Made by a program: the position numbers and the translations under genes. Positions 18,687 through 31,787 of a DNA stretch of 64,000 nt are shown one piece after another. The first letter of the stretch is position 1. The number at the start of each line of letters is the position of its first letter. Below the pieces are notes generated by a model. That model saw nothing but the letters and a program-made list of their open reading frames with translations, made no database searches and was not told the DNA's origin. The DNA lies in NCBI GenBank assembly GCA_016719485.1, contig JADJZB010000002.1, positions 558,001-622,000 on the forward strand, given 5' to 3'. The stretch is from Holophagales bacterium (lineage in GTDB: Bacteria > Acidobacteriota > Thermoanaerobaculia > UBA5066).

Positions 18687-20054
18687 ATGGTTTTCTTCAA
18701 CTACGCCACCATGCAGATGGCCGCCAAGATCGTTTACTACGGTCCAGGCCTGTGCGGGAAGACGACCAACCTCCACGTCATCTACGGCCGTACCGCTCCC
18801 ACGGCCCGGGGCGAGATGGTCTCGCTCGAGACCGAGACCGACCGGACCCTCTTCTTCGACCTCCTCCCGATCGACGTCGGGGTCATCGGAGGCTTCAAGA
18901 CCCGCCTGCAGCTCTACACCGTTCCGGGTCAGGTCTTCTACAACACCACCCGGAAGCTCGTCCTGAAGGGGGTCGACGGCATCGTCTTCGTGGCGGACTC
19001 CCAAAGGCCAATGCTGGAACCGAACAAGGAGAGCTTCCGCAACCTCAGGGAAAACCTCGCCGAGATCGGCGTCCGGCTCGAAGAGGTCCCGCTCGTCCTC
19101 CAGTACAACAAGCGCGACCTCTCCAACATCCTCACGGTCGAGGAGCTCGGCGCGACGCTGAATCCCGACGGGCTGTTCGAGTCCTTCGAGTCTTCCGCCG
19201 CGAACGGGACCGGCGTCTTCGAGACGCTGAAGGGAATCTCCAAGCTGACTCTCCGGGCCCTGCGTTCGCGGATGTCGGGAGACGTCCGCCGGCCGGCTGT
19301 CTTTGCAGCTCCGGCGACCCCGTCCGCGAGCCTTCCCGCGCCGGCTGCAGAGGAAGCGCGAAACCCTTCCGGGGCCTTCCCGGCAGAATCGACGGCGGAG
19401 ACCCGCTCGGCACCTCCGTCGTCCGCCACCCTCGACCGGCTCGCCAGGTTCTCCGAGCTCGCGCGGCAGCAATCCGCCGAGGTGTCCTTCGCCGAGCCCG
19501 GCGCACCGACCTCCGAGTCCGGGACAGGAGGCCAGGCCCAGGCCCCGGCTCTCTCGATGCCGACCTCCACGCCGGAACCCGGGCCGGCTCACGTCCAGGC
19601 CGCCGATGAGCCGGCGTCCGACATCAGCTTCGGCGAGACGGCGAGCTCGGCACCCGCCCCCTCCGAGCCGGCCGTCAAGCACGTCAAGGTCCGTTCGAGC
19701 GTCGACATCCTCTCGGAGCTCGACAAGCTCCGCAAGATCTCGACCCAGAAAGCGTCCGCCGGTTCAGGGCCCGGCAGCCGGAGCGACGCGGGGCGTCCCC
19801 GCGCCTCGGGCGCGTCGATCGACGACCTCCTCGCTTCCAATCTGAATCACAAGAAGGACGTCACCCGGTCCTTCGACCTCACGATCCCGCGCCAGGTGCT
19901 GGGAAGGAGCCGACAGGTGACGATCGAGCTCAAGTTCTCCGACGGAACCGGCAGCCCCATGCCGACCGAAAGCAGTTTTTCCATCGACCTTTCGAGTTCG
20001 GCCGACCTGCAGAAGCTCCTGCTCTCCCTGCGGTTCAACGTTCAGGCGGAGTAG
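18687..20054 (+). CDS. MglA-like GTPase with long C-terminal extension
   Basis: Residues about 1-190 form a Ras-like GTPase of the bacterial MglA/gliding-motility group. It has P-loop GPGLCGKTTN, G3 variant TVPGQ, base-recognition NKRD and the effector start FFNYATMQMAAKIVYYG. MglA controls cell polarity in Myxococcus. After it comes about 180 residues of Pro/Ala/Ser-rich linker. A short conserved-looking helix (SSVDILSELDKLRKI) follows, then a C-terminal domain of about 70 residues with beta-strand character (SFDLTIPRQVLGRSRQVTIELKF). A usual MglA is about 195 residues, so the tail more than doubles it. The tail domain is not one I recognise. The mltD-like gene follows after 8 bases. Confidence 0.85.
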   Translation: MVFFNYATMQMAAKIVYYGPGLCGKTTNLHVIYGRTAPTARGEMVSLETETDRTLFFDLLPIDVGVIGGFKTRLQLYTVPGQVFYNTTRKLVLKGVDGIVFVADSQRPMLEPNKESFRNLRENLAEIGVRLEEVPLVLQYNKRDLSNILTVEELGATLNPDGLFESFESSAANGTGVFETLKGISKLTLRALRSRMSGDVRRPAVFAAPATPSASLPAPAAEEARNPSGAFPAESTAETRSAPPSSATLDRLARFSELARQQSAEVSFAEPGAPTSESGTGGQAQAPALSMPTSTPEPGPAHVQAADEPASDISFGETASSAPAPSEPAVKHVKVRSSVDILSELDKLRKISTQKASAGSGPGSRSDAGRPRASGASIDDLLASNLNHKKDVTRSFDLTIPRQVLGRSRQVTIELKFSDGTGSPMPTESSFSIDLSSSADLQKLLLSLRFNVQAE

Positions 20055-20062
20055 CGGACAAC

Positions 20063-21949
20063 GTGACGGCAACAGCGATCGGACGAGCCCGCCACGGCCT
20101 CCACTCCCGCGGGTGGCTTCCCGCCTTCGGCCTTCTCGCATCCCTGCTCCCGATGGGCTGCTCGTCGTCGACGAACCCGTCCGTCTCTGCGCGCCCCGCC
20201 GCCGTCGCGGCCGAGAACGCCGTCGCGCCCTGTCCGCCCCCGGATCCGCGGCAGGAGGCGAGCGACCGCTTCCACCGCGGGAAGGCCCACGCCATTGCGG
20301 GGGACGCAGACTGCGCCCGGATCGAGTTCGAAGCGGCGCTCGACGGGTTCCGGACGGCGATGCGTCCCGAGAACCCGGGGGACCTCGCCTTCGCGGGTCA
20401 GCTCTGGGAGAGCGTGAGGCTCTACGAGTCGGTCTCCGGCGCAGAAGACGACGAGGCCGCTTCCGATCCCGGACAGCGGGACGGGCTGCTCGCCCAGGAG
20501 ACCAGCACACCCACGGCCGACGAGCTCGCCACGGCGCGCCGGGAGATCGAGGAAGCGGGCTCCAGCCTCGCCTTCGACGTCCCGATCGTCGTCAACGACG
20601 CGGTTCTCAACGCCGTTGCCTACTACCAGTTCCGGACGCCGAAGGCGTTCGCCGCGGCGCTCCAGCGGAGCGGTCGGTACCTTCCCCTGATGCGTTCGAT
20701 CCTGCGTGAGAACGGTCTCCCGGAGGACCTCGTCTACATCGCGATGATCGAGTCGGCCTTCAAGTCGCAGGCGCACTCGCGTGCCGCGGCAAAGGGGTAC
20801 TGGCAGTTCATCGCCGGCACCGGTAAACGCTACGGCCTGAAGACGACGCGCGAGATCGAGGAGCGGAGCGATCCCGTGAAGTCGACGCGCGCCGCTGCTG
20901 CCTACTTCCGCGACCTCTACGAGATGTTCGGAGACTGGCACCTCGCCATGGCGGCCTACAACGCCGGCGAGGGACGCGTCCTGCGCGGCCTCCAGAGAAC
21001 GGGGGCCAGGGACTACTGGGAGCTGCGCGACCGAAACGCCCTGCACCGCGAAACGCGCGACTACGTTCCCTACTTCATCGCAACGGCCCTGATCGCCAAG
21101 GACCCGGCCCGTTTCGGTTTCGAGGTCGTGCCGGACCCGCCGCTCGAATTCGACGTCGTGGAGGTTCCCCGTCCCGTCGAGATCGCACGGATCGCCCGGG
21201 AGATCGGCGTCAGCCCTGAGACGATCAAATCGCTCAACGGCGAGCTCCGCGGCCGGACCACGCCAAGGGGCACCTCGGCCTACCCTCTCAGGCTTCCCAG
21301 GGGGGCGGGGGCCGTTCTCGCCGCCCGCCTGACCAGCATTCCCGCCGCGCCCGAGTACAGGGAACGGCGCGTCGCGGTGCGCAGGGGTGAGACGCTCGCC
21401 CGCTTCGCGGCCCGCAACAAGGCGAGCGTGGCCGAGATCTGCGCGGCGAACGACCTCAGCGCGAAGGCGAAGCTCCGCAGGGGCAGCGTCCTCGTGGTGC
21501 CCGTCCGGGTCCCGGCGCGGACGCCGGCCGCGGCGCTCGCGGAAGCGGCAGAGGCCCCGGCCGCCATCGGCGAACCACAGAGGGGCGAGATCCGCGCGCT
21601 CCCGACTCCGTCGGCCGCCGTCGTCGACGCCGCCTCCCTCGGGCAGGATTTCGCCGTCGCTCCTCAGCCGATGCGAGCCCCTGCCCCGCTGCCCTCGCGG
21701 ATCGAGATTCCCGCCAGCGGCTTCGAACCGGCCGGGCGGAGCGCTTCGTCGAGCCGAAAGCCCGCCGCGAAGGCCCCGGCCGCGGCACGCCGGGCGACGC
21801 ACACGGTCAGGAAGGGCGACACCCTCTACCGGATCGCGAACCGTTACGGCGTCAGCGTGCAGGACCTGCGGCGGGAAAACCGGATCGGGCGAAAGAACAC
21901 CCTCCGGGTCGGGCAGAGGCTCGCGGTCCCCCAGGCCGAAGGCCGCTGA
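20063..21949 (+). CDS. MltD-like lytic transglycosylase with LysM repeats
   Basis: This cell-wall enzyme cuts peptidoglycan glycan strands. The N-terminus is a lipoprotein-like signal (LLASLLPMGCSSS), though the residue at -3 is unusual for a lipobox. The SLT domain lies at about residues 210-330, with the catalytic Glu in IAMIESAFKSQAHS, then GYWQFIAGTGKRYGL and MAAYNAGEGRV. Two clear LysM domains follow near VRRGETLARFAARNKASV and VRKGDTLYRIANRYGVSV, with a third degenerate one before them. The GTG at 20063 gives 628 residues; its ribosome site is weak. The gene lies between the MglA-like gene and comM. Confidence 0.88.
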   Translation: MTATAIGRARHGLHSRGWLPAFGLLASLLPMGCSSSTNPSVSARPAAVAAENAVAPCPPPDPRQEASDRFHRGKAHAIAGDADCARIEFEAALDGFRTAMRPENPGDLAFAGQLWESVRLYESVSGAEDDEAASDPGQRDGLLAQETSTPTADELATARREIEEAGSSLAFDVPIVVNDAVLNAVAYYQFRTPKAFAAALQRSGRYLPLMRSILRENGLPEDLVYIAMIESAFKSQAHSRAAAKGYWQFIAGTGKRYGLKTTREIEERSDPVKSTRAAAAYFRDLYEMFGDWHLAMAAYNAGEGRVLRGLQRTGARDYWELRDRNALHRETRDYVPYFIATALIAKDPARFGFEVVPDPPLEFDVVEVPRPVEIARIAREIGVSPETIKSLNGELRGRTTPRGTSAYPLRLPRGAGAVLAARLTSIPAAPEYRERRVAVRRGETLARFAARNKASVAEICAANDLSAKAKLRRGSVLVVPVRVPARTPAAALAEAAEAPAAIGEPQRGEIRALPTPSAAVVDAASLGQDFAVAPQPMRAPAPLPSRIEIPASGFEPAGRSASSSRKPAAKAPAAARRATHTVRKGDTLYRIANRYGVSVQDLRRENRIGRKNTLRVGQRLAVPQAEGR

Positions 21950-21959
21950 TCGAATCCGG

Positions 21960-23486
21960 ATGACCGTCGCGAGGGCCTGGAGCGCTGCGCTCGTCGGGCT
22001 CGATGCGCTGCCCGTCGTCGTCGAAGCGGCGATCGGTCTGGGCCTTCCCGGCCTGACGATCGTCGGTCTGCCCGACGCTGCCGTCCGGGAGAGCCGCGAA
22101 CGGATCCGTTCGGCACTTCGCCAGATCGGCCTCGCCCTCCCCGGGCGAAGTGTCGTCGTGAACCTCGCTCCAGCAGACCTGCCGAAGAGCGGGACCGGAT
22201 TCGACCTGGCCGTGGCGATGGCGATCCTGGCGGCCACCGGCGACGTCCCTGCGGAGGGTCTCGAGGGGTTGACGCTCGTCGGGGAGCTCGCTCTCGACGG
22301 GGAGATAAGGCCGGTGCCGGGCGTGCTCTCCATCGCCGAGGCTTCCCGAGCGGACGGGAGACGGTGCCTCGTCGTCGCTCCTGAGAACGCTGCCGAGGCC
22401 TCCGCCGTCCCCGGTGTCGTCGTCCTGTCGGCTCCTCACCTCGGAGCGGTGGTCGCGCACGTGGCCGGCCGGGAGCTCCTGGCGCCGTACGAGCCCCCCC
22501 CGGCTCGACCGGAGACGGACGCGGACGAGCCCGACCTCGGGGAAGTCCGCGGGCAGGCGCTCGCTCGCAGGGCGCTCGAGATCGCTGCCGCCGGCGGACA
22601 CAACATCCTCCTCTCCGGCCCGCCCGGCTCGGGGAAGACGATGCTCGCCAGGCGCCTCCCCGGCATCCTTCCACCTCTCTCGCCCGAGGAGGCCCTGGAG
22701 ACGACCCGGATCTGGAGCGCCGCCGGACGGCTGCCCACCGGTTCGGGCCTCCTCCGCATCCGGCCATTCCGCTCACCCCACCACGGCGCGTCGGCTCCGG
22801 CCCTCTCGGGCGGCGGCTCCGACCCTCGCCCCGGCGAGCTCTCGCTGGCCCATCACGGGGTCCTCTTTCTCGACGAGCTGCCCGAGTTCCGGCGGGACGC
22901 TCTCGAGGCCCTCCGGGAGCCGCTCGAGGAGGGCGTCGTCCGCGTGACCCGCGCCTCCGGGAGCCGGACCTTCCCGGCACGGTTCGTCCTGGTGGCGGCG
23001 ATGAACCCGTGCCCGTGCGGCTTTCGGGGAGACCCGCGAAAAGCGTGCACCTGTTCCGAGCACGACGTGGCCCGCTACCGGCGCAAGGTCTCCGGGCCCC
23101 TGCTGGACCGCATCGATCTCCACGTCGAGGTGCCCGCCCTTCCCTCCAGCGACCTCACGGCGGAGGCTTCGCCGGAACCCTCGAGCTCCGTCAGGGAAAG
23201 GGTCCAGAAGGCCAGAACGCGACAGGCGGCGCGGACAGGCGACGCGCGGCTCACGAACGCCGCGCTCTCTCCGGCCCGGCTTCGCGCGACGGCCGCGCTC
23301 GCCCCGGAAGCTTCGGCCCTGCTGGCCAGGGCGATGGACCGGCTCGCGCTGTCCGCCCGTGCCCACCAGCGGGTCGTCCGGGTCGCCCGGACCATTGCCG
23401 ATCTCGAGGGCGCGCCGGGGACCGGACCGTCTCACGTCGCCGAGGCACTCCGGTACCGCTCGAACGCATCGCCCGTCAACCGCTAG
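21960..23486 (+). CDS. YifB/ComM-type Mg-chelatase-like AAA+ ATPase
   Basis: The 508-residue protein has the N-terminal Lon/ChlI-like domain (SAALVGLDALPVVVEAAIGL, then SGTGFDLAVAMAIL), an AAA+ ATPase with Walker A GPPGSGKTMLARRLPG and Walker B VLFLDELPEF, four cysteines in NPCPCGFRGDPRKACTCS, and the C-terminal Mg-chelatase domain. ComM in Vibrio and Haemophilus is a helicase that promotes branch migration during natural transformation; orthologs occur widely, also in bacteria not known to be competent. The ATG at 21960 lies 10 bases after the mltD-like stop. The function here is inferred from the family only. Confidence 0.92.
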   Translation: MTVARAWSAALVGLDALPVVVEAAIGLGLPGLTIVGLPDAAVRESRERIRSALRQIGLALPGRSVVVNLAPADLPKSGTGFDLAVAMAILAATGDVPAEGLEGLTLVGELALDGEIRPVPGVLSIAEASRADGRRCLVVAPENAAEASAVPGVVVLSAPHLGAVVAHVAGRELLAPYEPPPARPETDADEPDLGEVRGQALARRALEIAAAGGHNILLSGPPGSGKTMLARRLPGILPPLSPEEALETTRIWSAAGRLPTGSGLLRIRPFRSPHHGASAPALSGGGSDPRPGELSLAHHGVLFLDELPEFRRDALEALREPLEEGVVRVTRASGSRTFPARFVLVAAMNPCPCGFRGDPRKACTCSEHDVARYRRKVSGPLLDRIDLHVEVPALPSSDLTAEASPEPSSSVRERVQKARTRQAARTGDARLTNAALSPARLRATAALAPEASALLARAMDRLALSARAHQRVVRVARTIADLEGAPGTGPSHVAEALRYRSNASPVNR

Positions 23487-23537
23487 AACGCCAGAAGTCA
23501 TTATGAGTAAATGATTTACCATCATGGCATCTTTCGC

Positions 23538-23565
23538 TTGACGGGACGTTTCATGCCGTTAGACT
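23538..23565 (+). promoter_or_regulatory. Sigma-70-type promoter for the M23 peptidase gene
   Basis: TTGACG and TAGACT are separated by 16 bases, about 58 bases before the TTG start at 23624. Just upstream (23498-23525) is an unusually AT-rich block with two short inverted repeats, TCATT/AATGA and ATGAT/ATCAT. The block may be an UP-like element or an operator. Confidence 0.55.
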
Positions 23566-23623
23566 TCCGTGCGGCTGGTCACACCCTCGGGGAACGCAGC
23601 CCCTGGAAAGCCCGGAGACACCG

Positions 23624-24502
23624 TTGACGCGAAAGCAGCACACGATCATCGTCGTACCGCACGCGCGCGCGAGATTCCGCCAGTTCCAGGTGACGTCCCG
23701 GCTTCTCTGGAGTGTCGCGACGGCCGTCTCGCTTTCGCTCGTGCTCGGCGTCGTCTTCGGGGTGCTCTGGATCCAGTCCGTCCGGAAGAACCGCGAGGTT
23801 TCCACTCTCGCGGCCGAAAACCAGGACCTTCGGGGACGGACGAAGACCCTCAACGCGAAGCTCGAATCGCTCGAGAAGCTCCTCGCGGACTTCGAGGAGC
23901 GCACCCGCCGGCTCTCCGTCGTGGCCGGGCTTTCCGGCGTTCACGATCCCGGAACGGGAGGCGTCGGCGGCCTCACGGCCCTCCCGGCCGACAACGCCAG
24001 CCACACCGAGGCGGTCCTGGAAGAGACCTCCCGCCGCGGCCTGCTCCTCTCGGGCCGGCTGGGACAGGTCGAGGAGAAGCTCTCCTTCCAGGCCGACCAG
24101 CTCGCCCTCACGCCGACCCTCGCCCCGGCCGTCGGCGTCCTGACGGCCGGTTTCGGGCTCCGTTCGGACCCTTTCACCGGAGCGCAGGAATTTCACACCG
24201 GTATCGACATCTCCTCGCCGACCGGCGGAAGAATCGTCTCCCCTGCGAGCGGGACCGTCGTCCGCGTGGGCTGGCAGAACGGCTTCGGCCGGGTCGTCGA
24301 GATCGCCCACGGGTTCGGTATCCGGACTCTCTACGCGCACCTCGAAGCGACGCGGGTCGCCGAAGGCCAGCGCGTCCGCCGCGGCGACCTCGTCGGCAGC
24401 GTGGGCTCCACGGGGCGTTCGACGGGTCCGCACCTTCACTACGAGGTCCAGGTCGGCGGCAGGCCGGTGAACCCCCTCGATTACGTCCTGAACGCCTTCT
24501 GA
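23624..24502 (+). CDS. Membrane-anchored M23 (LytM) peptidase
   Basis: The 292-residue protein has a short cytoplasmic start, one membrane helix at about 28-50 (VATAVSLSLVLGVVFGVLWI), a coiled coil at about 55-105 (LAAENQDLRGRTKTLNAKLE) and a C-terminal LytM domain. Zinc ligands are visible in HTGIDIS and in GPHLHYEVQVGG, and the second His of the family in YAHLEATRV. Such proteins cut peptide bridges in peptidoglycan or activate amidases. The TTG start has a CCGGAGACACC ribosome site. It has its own promoter and precedes secA. Confidence 0.9.
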   Translation: MTRKQHTIIVVPHARARFRQFQVTSRLLWSVATAVSLSLVLGVVFGVLWIQSVRKNREVSTLAAENQDLRGRTKTLNAKLESLEKLLADFEERTRRLSVVAGLSGVHDPGTGGVGGLTALPADNASHTEAVLEETSRRGLLLSGRLGQVEEKLSFQADQLALTPTLAPAVGVLTAGFGLRSDPFTGAQEFHTGIDISSPTGGRIVSPASGTVVRVGWQNGFGRVVEIAHGFGIRTLYAHLEATRVAEGQRVRRGDLVGSVGSTGRSTGPHLHYEVQVGGRPVNPLDYVLNAF

Positions 24503-24543
24503 ACCGGTCCGCGAGGCGGCAGGCGGCTTCGCCCCCGCCCCTC

Positions 24544-24578
24544 TGCTAGGATCTCTGGTTTGCGCCCCATTGGGGCGC
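24544..24578 (+). promoter_or_regulatory. secA leader: extended -10 and hairpin
   Basis: TGC-TAGGAT (24544-24552) is an extended -10 about 40 bases before the secA start. It is followed by the tight hairpin GCGCCCC-ATT-GGGGCGC (24562-24578). The transcript would begin near the foot of the hairpin, leaving a structured 5' end close to the start codon. Confidence 0.4.
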
Positions 24579-24591
24579 CCATGGACGAAAG

Positions 24592-27441
<2,850 letters not shown>

Positions 27442-27474
27442 AGCCCGAATTCGCTCTTTCTTGGTCCTGGAAGG

Positions 27475-27498
27475 GGGCCGCGCTCGATAGCGCGGCCC
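27475..27498 (+). terminator. Hairpin terminator of secA
   Basis: A 10-bp perfect stem (GGGCCGCGCT, loop CGAT, AGCGCGGCCC) sits 33 bases after the secA stop and ends with TTGTCG. It stands only 20 bases before the guaB start, so it may also limit read-through into guaB. Confidence 0.7.
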
Positions 27499-27518
27499 TT
27501 GTCGTGCTATGAATCGGT

Positions 27519-28994
27519 ATGGCGTCTTCCGTCCCGGCCATCCCCCTCGCCCTCACCTTCGACGACGTTCTGCTCGTCCCGTCGCGCTCCGAGGTCCACC
27601 CCTCGATGGCCGACCTGAAGACCCAGCTCACCGCGGACATCACCCTGAACGTCCCGGTGATCTCCGCCGCGATGGACACCGTCACCGAGGCGCGGCTCGC
27701 GATCGCGATCGCGCAGAACGGCGGGCTCGGCATCGTCCACAAGAACCTCAGCGTCGGAAACCAGGCGGCCGAGGTCGACAAGGTGAAGCGGTCGGAAAGC
27801 GGCATGATCGTCGACCCGGTCACCTGTCTCCCCGACCAGAAGATCTCGGAGGCGCTCGCCGTGATGGCCAGCTTCCGGATTTCGGGAGTCCCGGTCGTCG
27901 ATTCCGCCGGCAAGCTCGTCGGCATCCTGACGAACCGGGACCTGCGGTTCGAGACCCGGATGGACCTCCCGATCTCCACCCGGATGACGAAGGAGAACCT
28001 CGTCACCTGCTCCCCGGGAACGACGCTCGAGCAGGCCAAGCAGCTCCTGCACGAGCACCGGATCGAGAAGCTCCTCGTCGTCGACAAGGCGGGGGCCCTG
28101 AAGGGCCTCATCACCGTCAAGGACATCCAGAAGCAGATCAAGTACCCGAATGCCTGCAAGGATTCGCTCGGCCGGCTCCGGGTCGGGGCGGCGGTCGGCG
28201 CGGGCGCCGACCTCGTCGACCGTGCACGGGAGCTGATCGCCGCCAAGGTCGACATCCTCTGCCTCGACTCCTCGCACGGCCACAGCGAGGGCGTCCTGGC
28301 GGCGCTGAAGACCCTCAAGAAGACGTTCCCCTCGACGCCCGTCATCGCCGGCAATGTCGGGACCGCCGAGGCGACGCGCGACCTCATCCGCCTCGGTGCG
28401 GACGCGATCAAGATCGGCATCGGCCCCGGCTCCATCTGCACGACCCGGGTCGTCACCGGCGTCGGCGTTCCGCAGATCTACGCCATCCTCGAGTGCGTGA
28501 GGGGCAAGGGAAAGTCGAAGGTCCCGCTCATCGCCGACGGCGGGATCAAGTTCTCCGGCGACGTGACGAAGGCCCTCGCCTTCGGCGCCCAGGCCGTGAT
28601 GATCGGGAGCCTCTTCGCCGGGACCGACGAGGCGCCGGGCGAGACGATCCTCTACCAGGGGCGCACCTTCAAGGCCTACCGCGGCATGGGCTCCCTCGGC
28701 GCGATGACGAAGGGCTCGGCCGACCGCTACTTCCAGGACGCCGGGGACGAGCCCCGCAAGATGGTCCCCGAGGGCATCGAGGGGATGGTGCCCCACAAGG
28801 GCTCCCTCTCCGTCCTCCTCGGGCAGATCGTCGGCGGGGTCCGCGCCGGCATGGGCCTATCGGGCGCCCGGACTTTGCCGGAACTGAGGAAGAGGGCGAA
28901 GTTCGTGAGGATCACGTCGGCCGGGCTCAAGGAGAGCCACGTCCACGACGTCATCATCACGAAGGAGTCCCCGAACTACCGGCAGGAAGTCTGA
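27519..28994 (+). CDS. guaB: Inosine-5'-monophosphate dehydrogenase
   Basis: IMPDH oxidises IMP to XMP with NAD+, the first committed step of GMP synthesis. The 491-residue protein has the barrel with LTFDDVLLVPSRS near the start, a pair of CBS domains at about residues 95-210, the catalytic Cys loop GPGSICTTRVVTGVGVPQ and the flap around YRGMGSLGAM. No ribosome site is visible before the ATG, only a short gap after a hairpin; a leaderless or weakly initiated message is possible. No guaA is nearby. Confidence 0.95.
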   Translation: MASSVPAIPLALTFDDVLLVPSRSEVHPSMADLKTQLTADITLNVPVISAAMDTVTEARLAIAIAQNGGLGIVHKNLSVGNQAAEVDKVKRSESGMIVDPVTCLPDQKISEALAVMASFRISGVPVVDSAGKLVGILTNRDLRFETRMDLPISTRMTKENLVTCSPGTTLEQAKQLLHEHRIEKLLVVDKAGALKGLITVKDIQKQIKYPNACKDSLGRLRVGAAVGAGADLVDRARELIAAKVDILCLDSSHGHSEGVLAALKTLKKTFPSTPVIAGNVGTAEATRDLIRLGADAIKIGIGPGSICTTRVVTGVGVPQIYAILECVRGKGKSKVPLIADGGIKFSGDVTKALAFGAQAVMIGSLFAGTDEAPGETILYQGRTFKAYRGMGSLGAMTKGSADRYFQDAGDEPRKMVPEGIEGMVPHKGSLSVLLGQIVGGVRAGMGLSGARTLPELRKRAKFVRITSAGLKESHVHDVIITKESPNYRQEV

Positions 28995-29000
28995 CGCCGC

Positions 29001-29028
29001 GACGCGCCGGCCCGCAAGCCGGCGCGTC
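29001..29028. terminator. Bidirectional hairpin terminator
   Basis: A perfect 11-bp stem (GACGCGCCGGC, 6-base loop, complement) lies between the convergent guaB and the TlpA-like gene. Confidence 0.75.
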
Positions 29029-29035
29029 CCATCCT

Positions 29036-30268
29036 CTACCTCGCCAGGAGCCCCTTCACCGCCTCCTCGAGCTCCTTCTTCTGGGCCGCGAAACGCGCCC
29101 CGGTAGAAGGGCCGTCGAAACCGGAGTGCGCCTTGACGATCCGGTGGCTCCGGTCGAGGAAGAGGGTCGTCGGGTAGCCCTTCCAGCCCTCGAGGAGCGA
29201 GATCGGCGCCGAGGCCGATGCCGACTTCGTGGTCCCCGCGAAGAGGATCGGGTAAGTGACTCCGTGCCGCTCCCGGAACCGGGCGATCTGCCGGAAGCTC
29301 CGCTCGGGGTCCTCGGTGTACTCGTACGACAGCGAGACCACTGCGAGCCCCTTGCCGCGATACCTGCGATAGAGCTCCTCCAGGACCGGCGCCTCGTCGT
29401 GACAGTTCGGGCACCACGAGCCGGAGATCGAGATCACGACCGGCCTGTCCTTCAGCTCCGGGTCGTCGAGGGAGACGGCCTTCCCGGGGGCGACCGGGAA
29501 CGAGAAGCTGACCCGGGCCTGGGGGTCCCTCGCCCGGACGATCGAACCGCCACCCGGAAGCCACGTCGCCGCCCCCGCCGCATCGAGGCGTCGCGCCTTC
29601 CACGGAGCGGGGACGCCGCTGCGGGCGCGGAAGGTCCCGGAAAGGGAGCCCCCCTCTCCGGCAGTCGCGTCGAGGCGGTAGATGAAAACGCCGTCGAAGA
29701 CGGTCAGGACGAGGGTCTTGCCGTCCCACGTCCCGTGCATCGGTCCGTAGTCCCCTGTCGAGCCGAGGAGGGTCCCGGTGGCGCGCCCCCCCTCCTGGCG
29801 GAACGTCCCCAGCAGCCTGGACGCCTTCTCCCCCTCCCCCATCTCGACGCCCCAGTCGCCCGTGAGCGCGAGCGAGCTCCGGGGCGGCTTCGGCGCCGCC
29901 GGGGCGACGCGCGTGGCCCGGAACGGCGCCTCGACCGTTCCGGAGGGGATCGCGCGCGTGAAGGTCCCGGCGAGGCCGTCCTCTCGCCGCCGGGCGACGA
30001 GCTTTCCGTCGTAGTGGTCCAGAGCGAGAACGAGCGATTCTCCGTCCCACGTCACGCTCGTGAAGCGGCTCTCCGAGGCGCCATTGAGAAGGGCACCGGA
30101 GAGCTTCCCGCCTTTCTCCTCCACCTTCAGGCCGAAGGACACCTCGAGACCGGTGACCGGCTCGAGGGTGGCGTACCAGCGACCGGAGGGCGGGGCGGCC
30201 TGGGCGGCGAGGAGCTGCGGGAAGAGGGTGGCGGTCACGAACGCGGCTGAAAGGAGCGGGAAACGCAT
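29036..30268 (-). CDS. Exported TlpA-like thioredoxin with duplicated beta-domain N-terminus
   Basis: The 410-residue product has a signal peptide ending near LLAAQ, then two related all-beta modules of about 100 residues each, and a TlpA/AhpC-type thioredoxin domain at about 255-405. The modules share patterns such as GKLSGALLNG / GRATGTLLGS and VTWDGESLVL / GTWDGKTLVL. The thioredoxin domain has the active site SWCPNCHDEAP and a cis-Pro near KGYPTTLFLD. It likely acts as a periplasmic reductant; the beta modules are probably lipocalin-like or substrate-binding. I start at the internal ATG 30268, since the upstream codons do not look coding. No clear ribosome site is seen. Confidence 0.8.
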   Translation of the reverse strand: MRFPLLSAAFVTATLFPQLLAAQAAPPSGRWYATLEPVTGLEVSFGLKVEEKGGKLSGALLNGASESRFTSVTWDGESLVLALDHYDGKLVARRREDGLAGTFTRAIPSGTVEAPFRATRVAPAAPKPPRSSLALTGDWGVEMGEGEKASRLLGTFRQEGGRATGTLLGSTGDYGPMHGTWDGKTLVLTVFDGVFIYRLDATAGEGGSLSGTFRARSGVPAPWKARRLDAAGAATWLPGGGSIVRARDPQARVSFSFPVAPGKAVSLDDPELKDRPVVISISGSWCPNCHDEAPVLEELYRRYRGKGLAVVSLSYEYTEDPERSFRQIARFRERHGVTYPILFAGTTKSASASAPISLLEGWKGYPTTLFLDRSHRIVKAHSGFDGPSTGARFAAQKKELEEAVKGLLAR

Positions 30269-30346
30269 CGCGTGAGCGTAACCCGTAAGGCCCCTTCCGA
30301 ACACCGGGCCCGAGCCAACGAGCCGTGGGCCCGGACCCGACGTGCG

Positions 30347-30372
30347 AAAGGGGGCGCCGGAGCGCCCCCTTT
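30347..30372 (-). terminator. Hairpin terminator downstream of icd
   Basis: A perfect 11-bp stem (AAAGGGGGCGC, loop CGGA, complement) lies 35 bases after the icd stop, before the TlpA-like gene. A second, weaker hairpin with arms CCGGGCCC is found at 30304-30334. Confidence 0.75.
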
Positions 30373-30407
30373 GGTTTCCAGGTAGAGAACGAGCGAACGA
30401 GGGACCG

Positions 30408-31709
<1,302 letters not shown>

Positions 31710-31731
31710 CTCGAAACCTCCGGAGCCGCGG

Positions 31732-31760
31732 ATTCTAAAGGCGCCGGGGCGGCCCGACAA
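31732..31760 (-). promoter_or_regulatory. Sigma-70-type promoter of icd
   Basis: On the minus strand TTGTCG (31760-31755) and TAGAAT (31737-31732) are separated by 17 bases. The predicted start is about 15 bases before the ATG. This promoter lies between aceK and icd, so icd can be made without aceK. Confidence 0.65.
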
Positions 31761-31787
31761 TCCGGCGCGCGGAGCGCCCCTGGCGGA

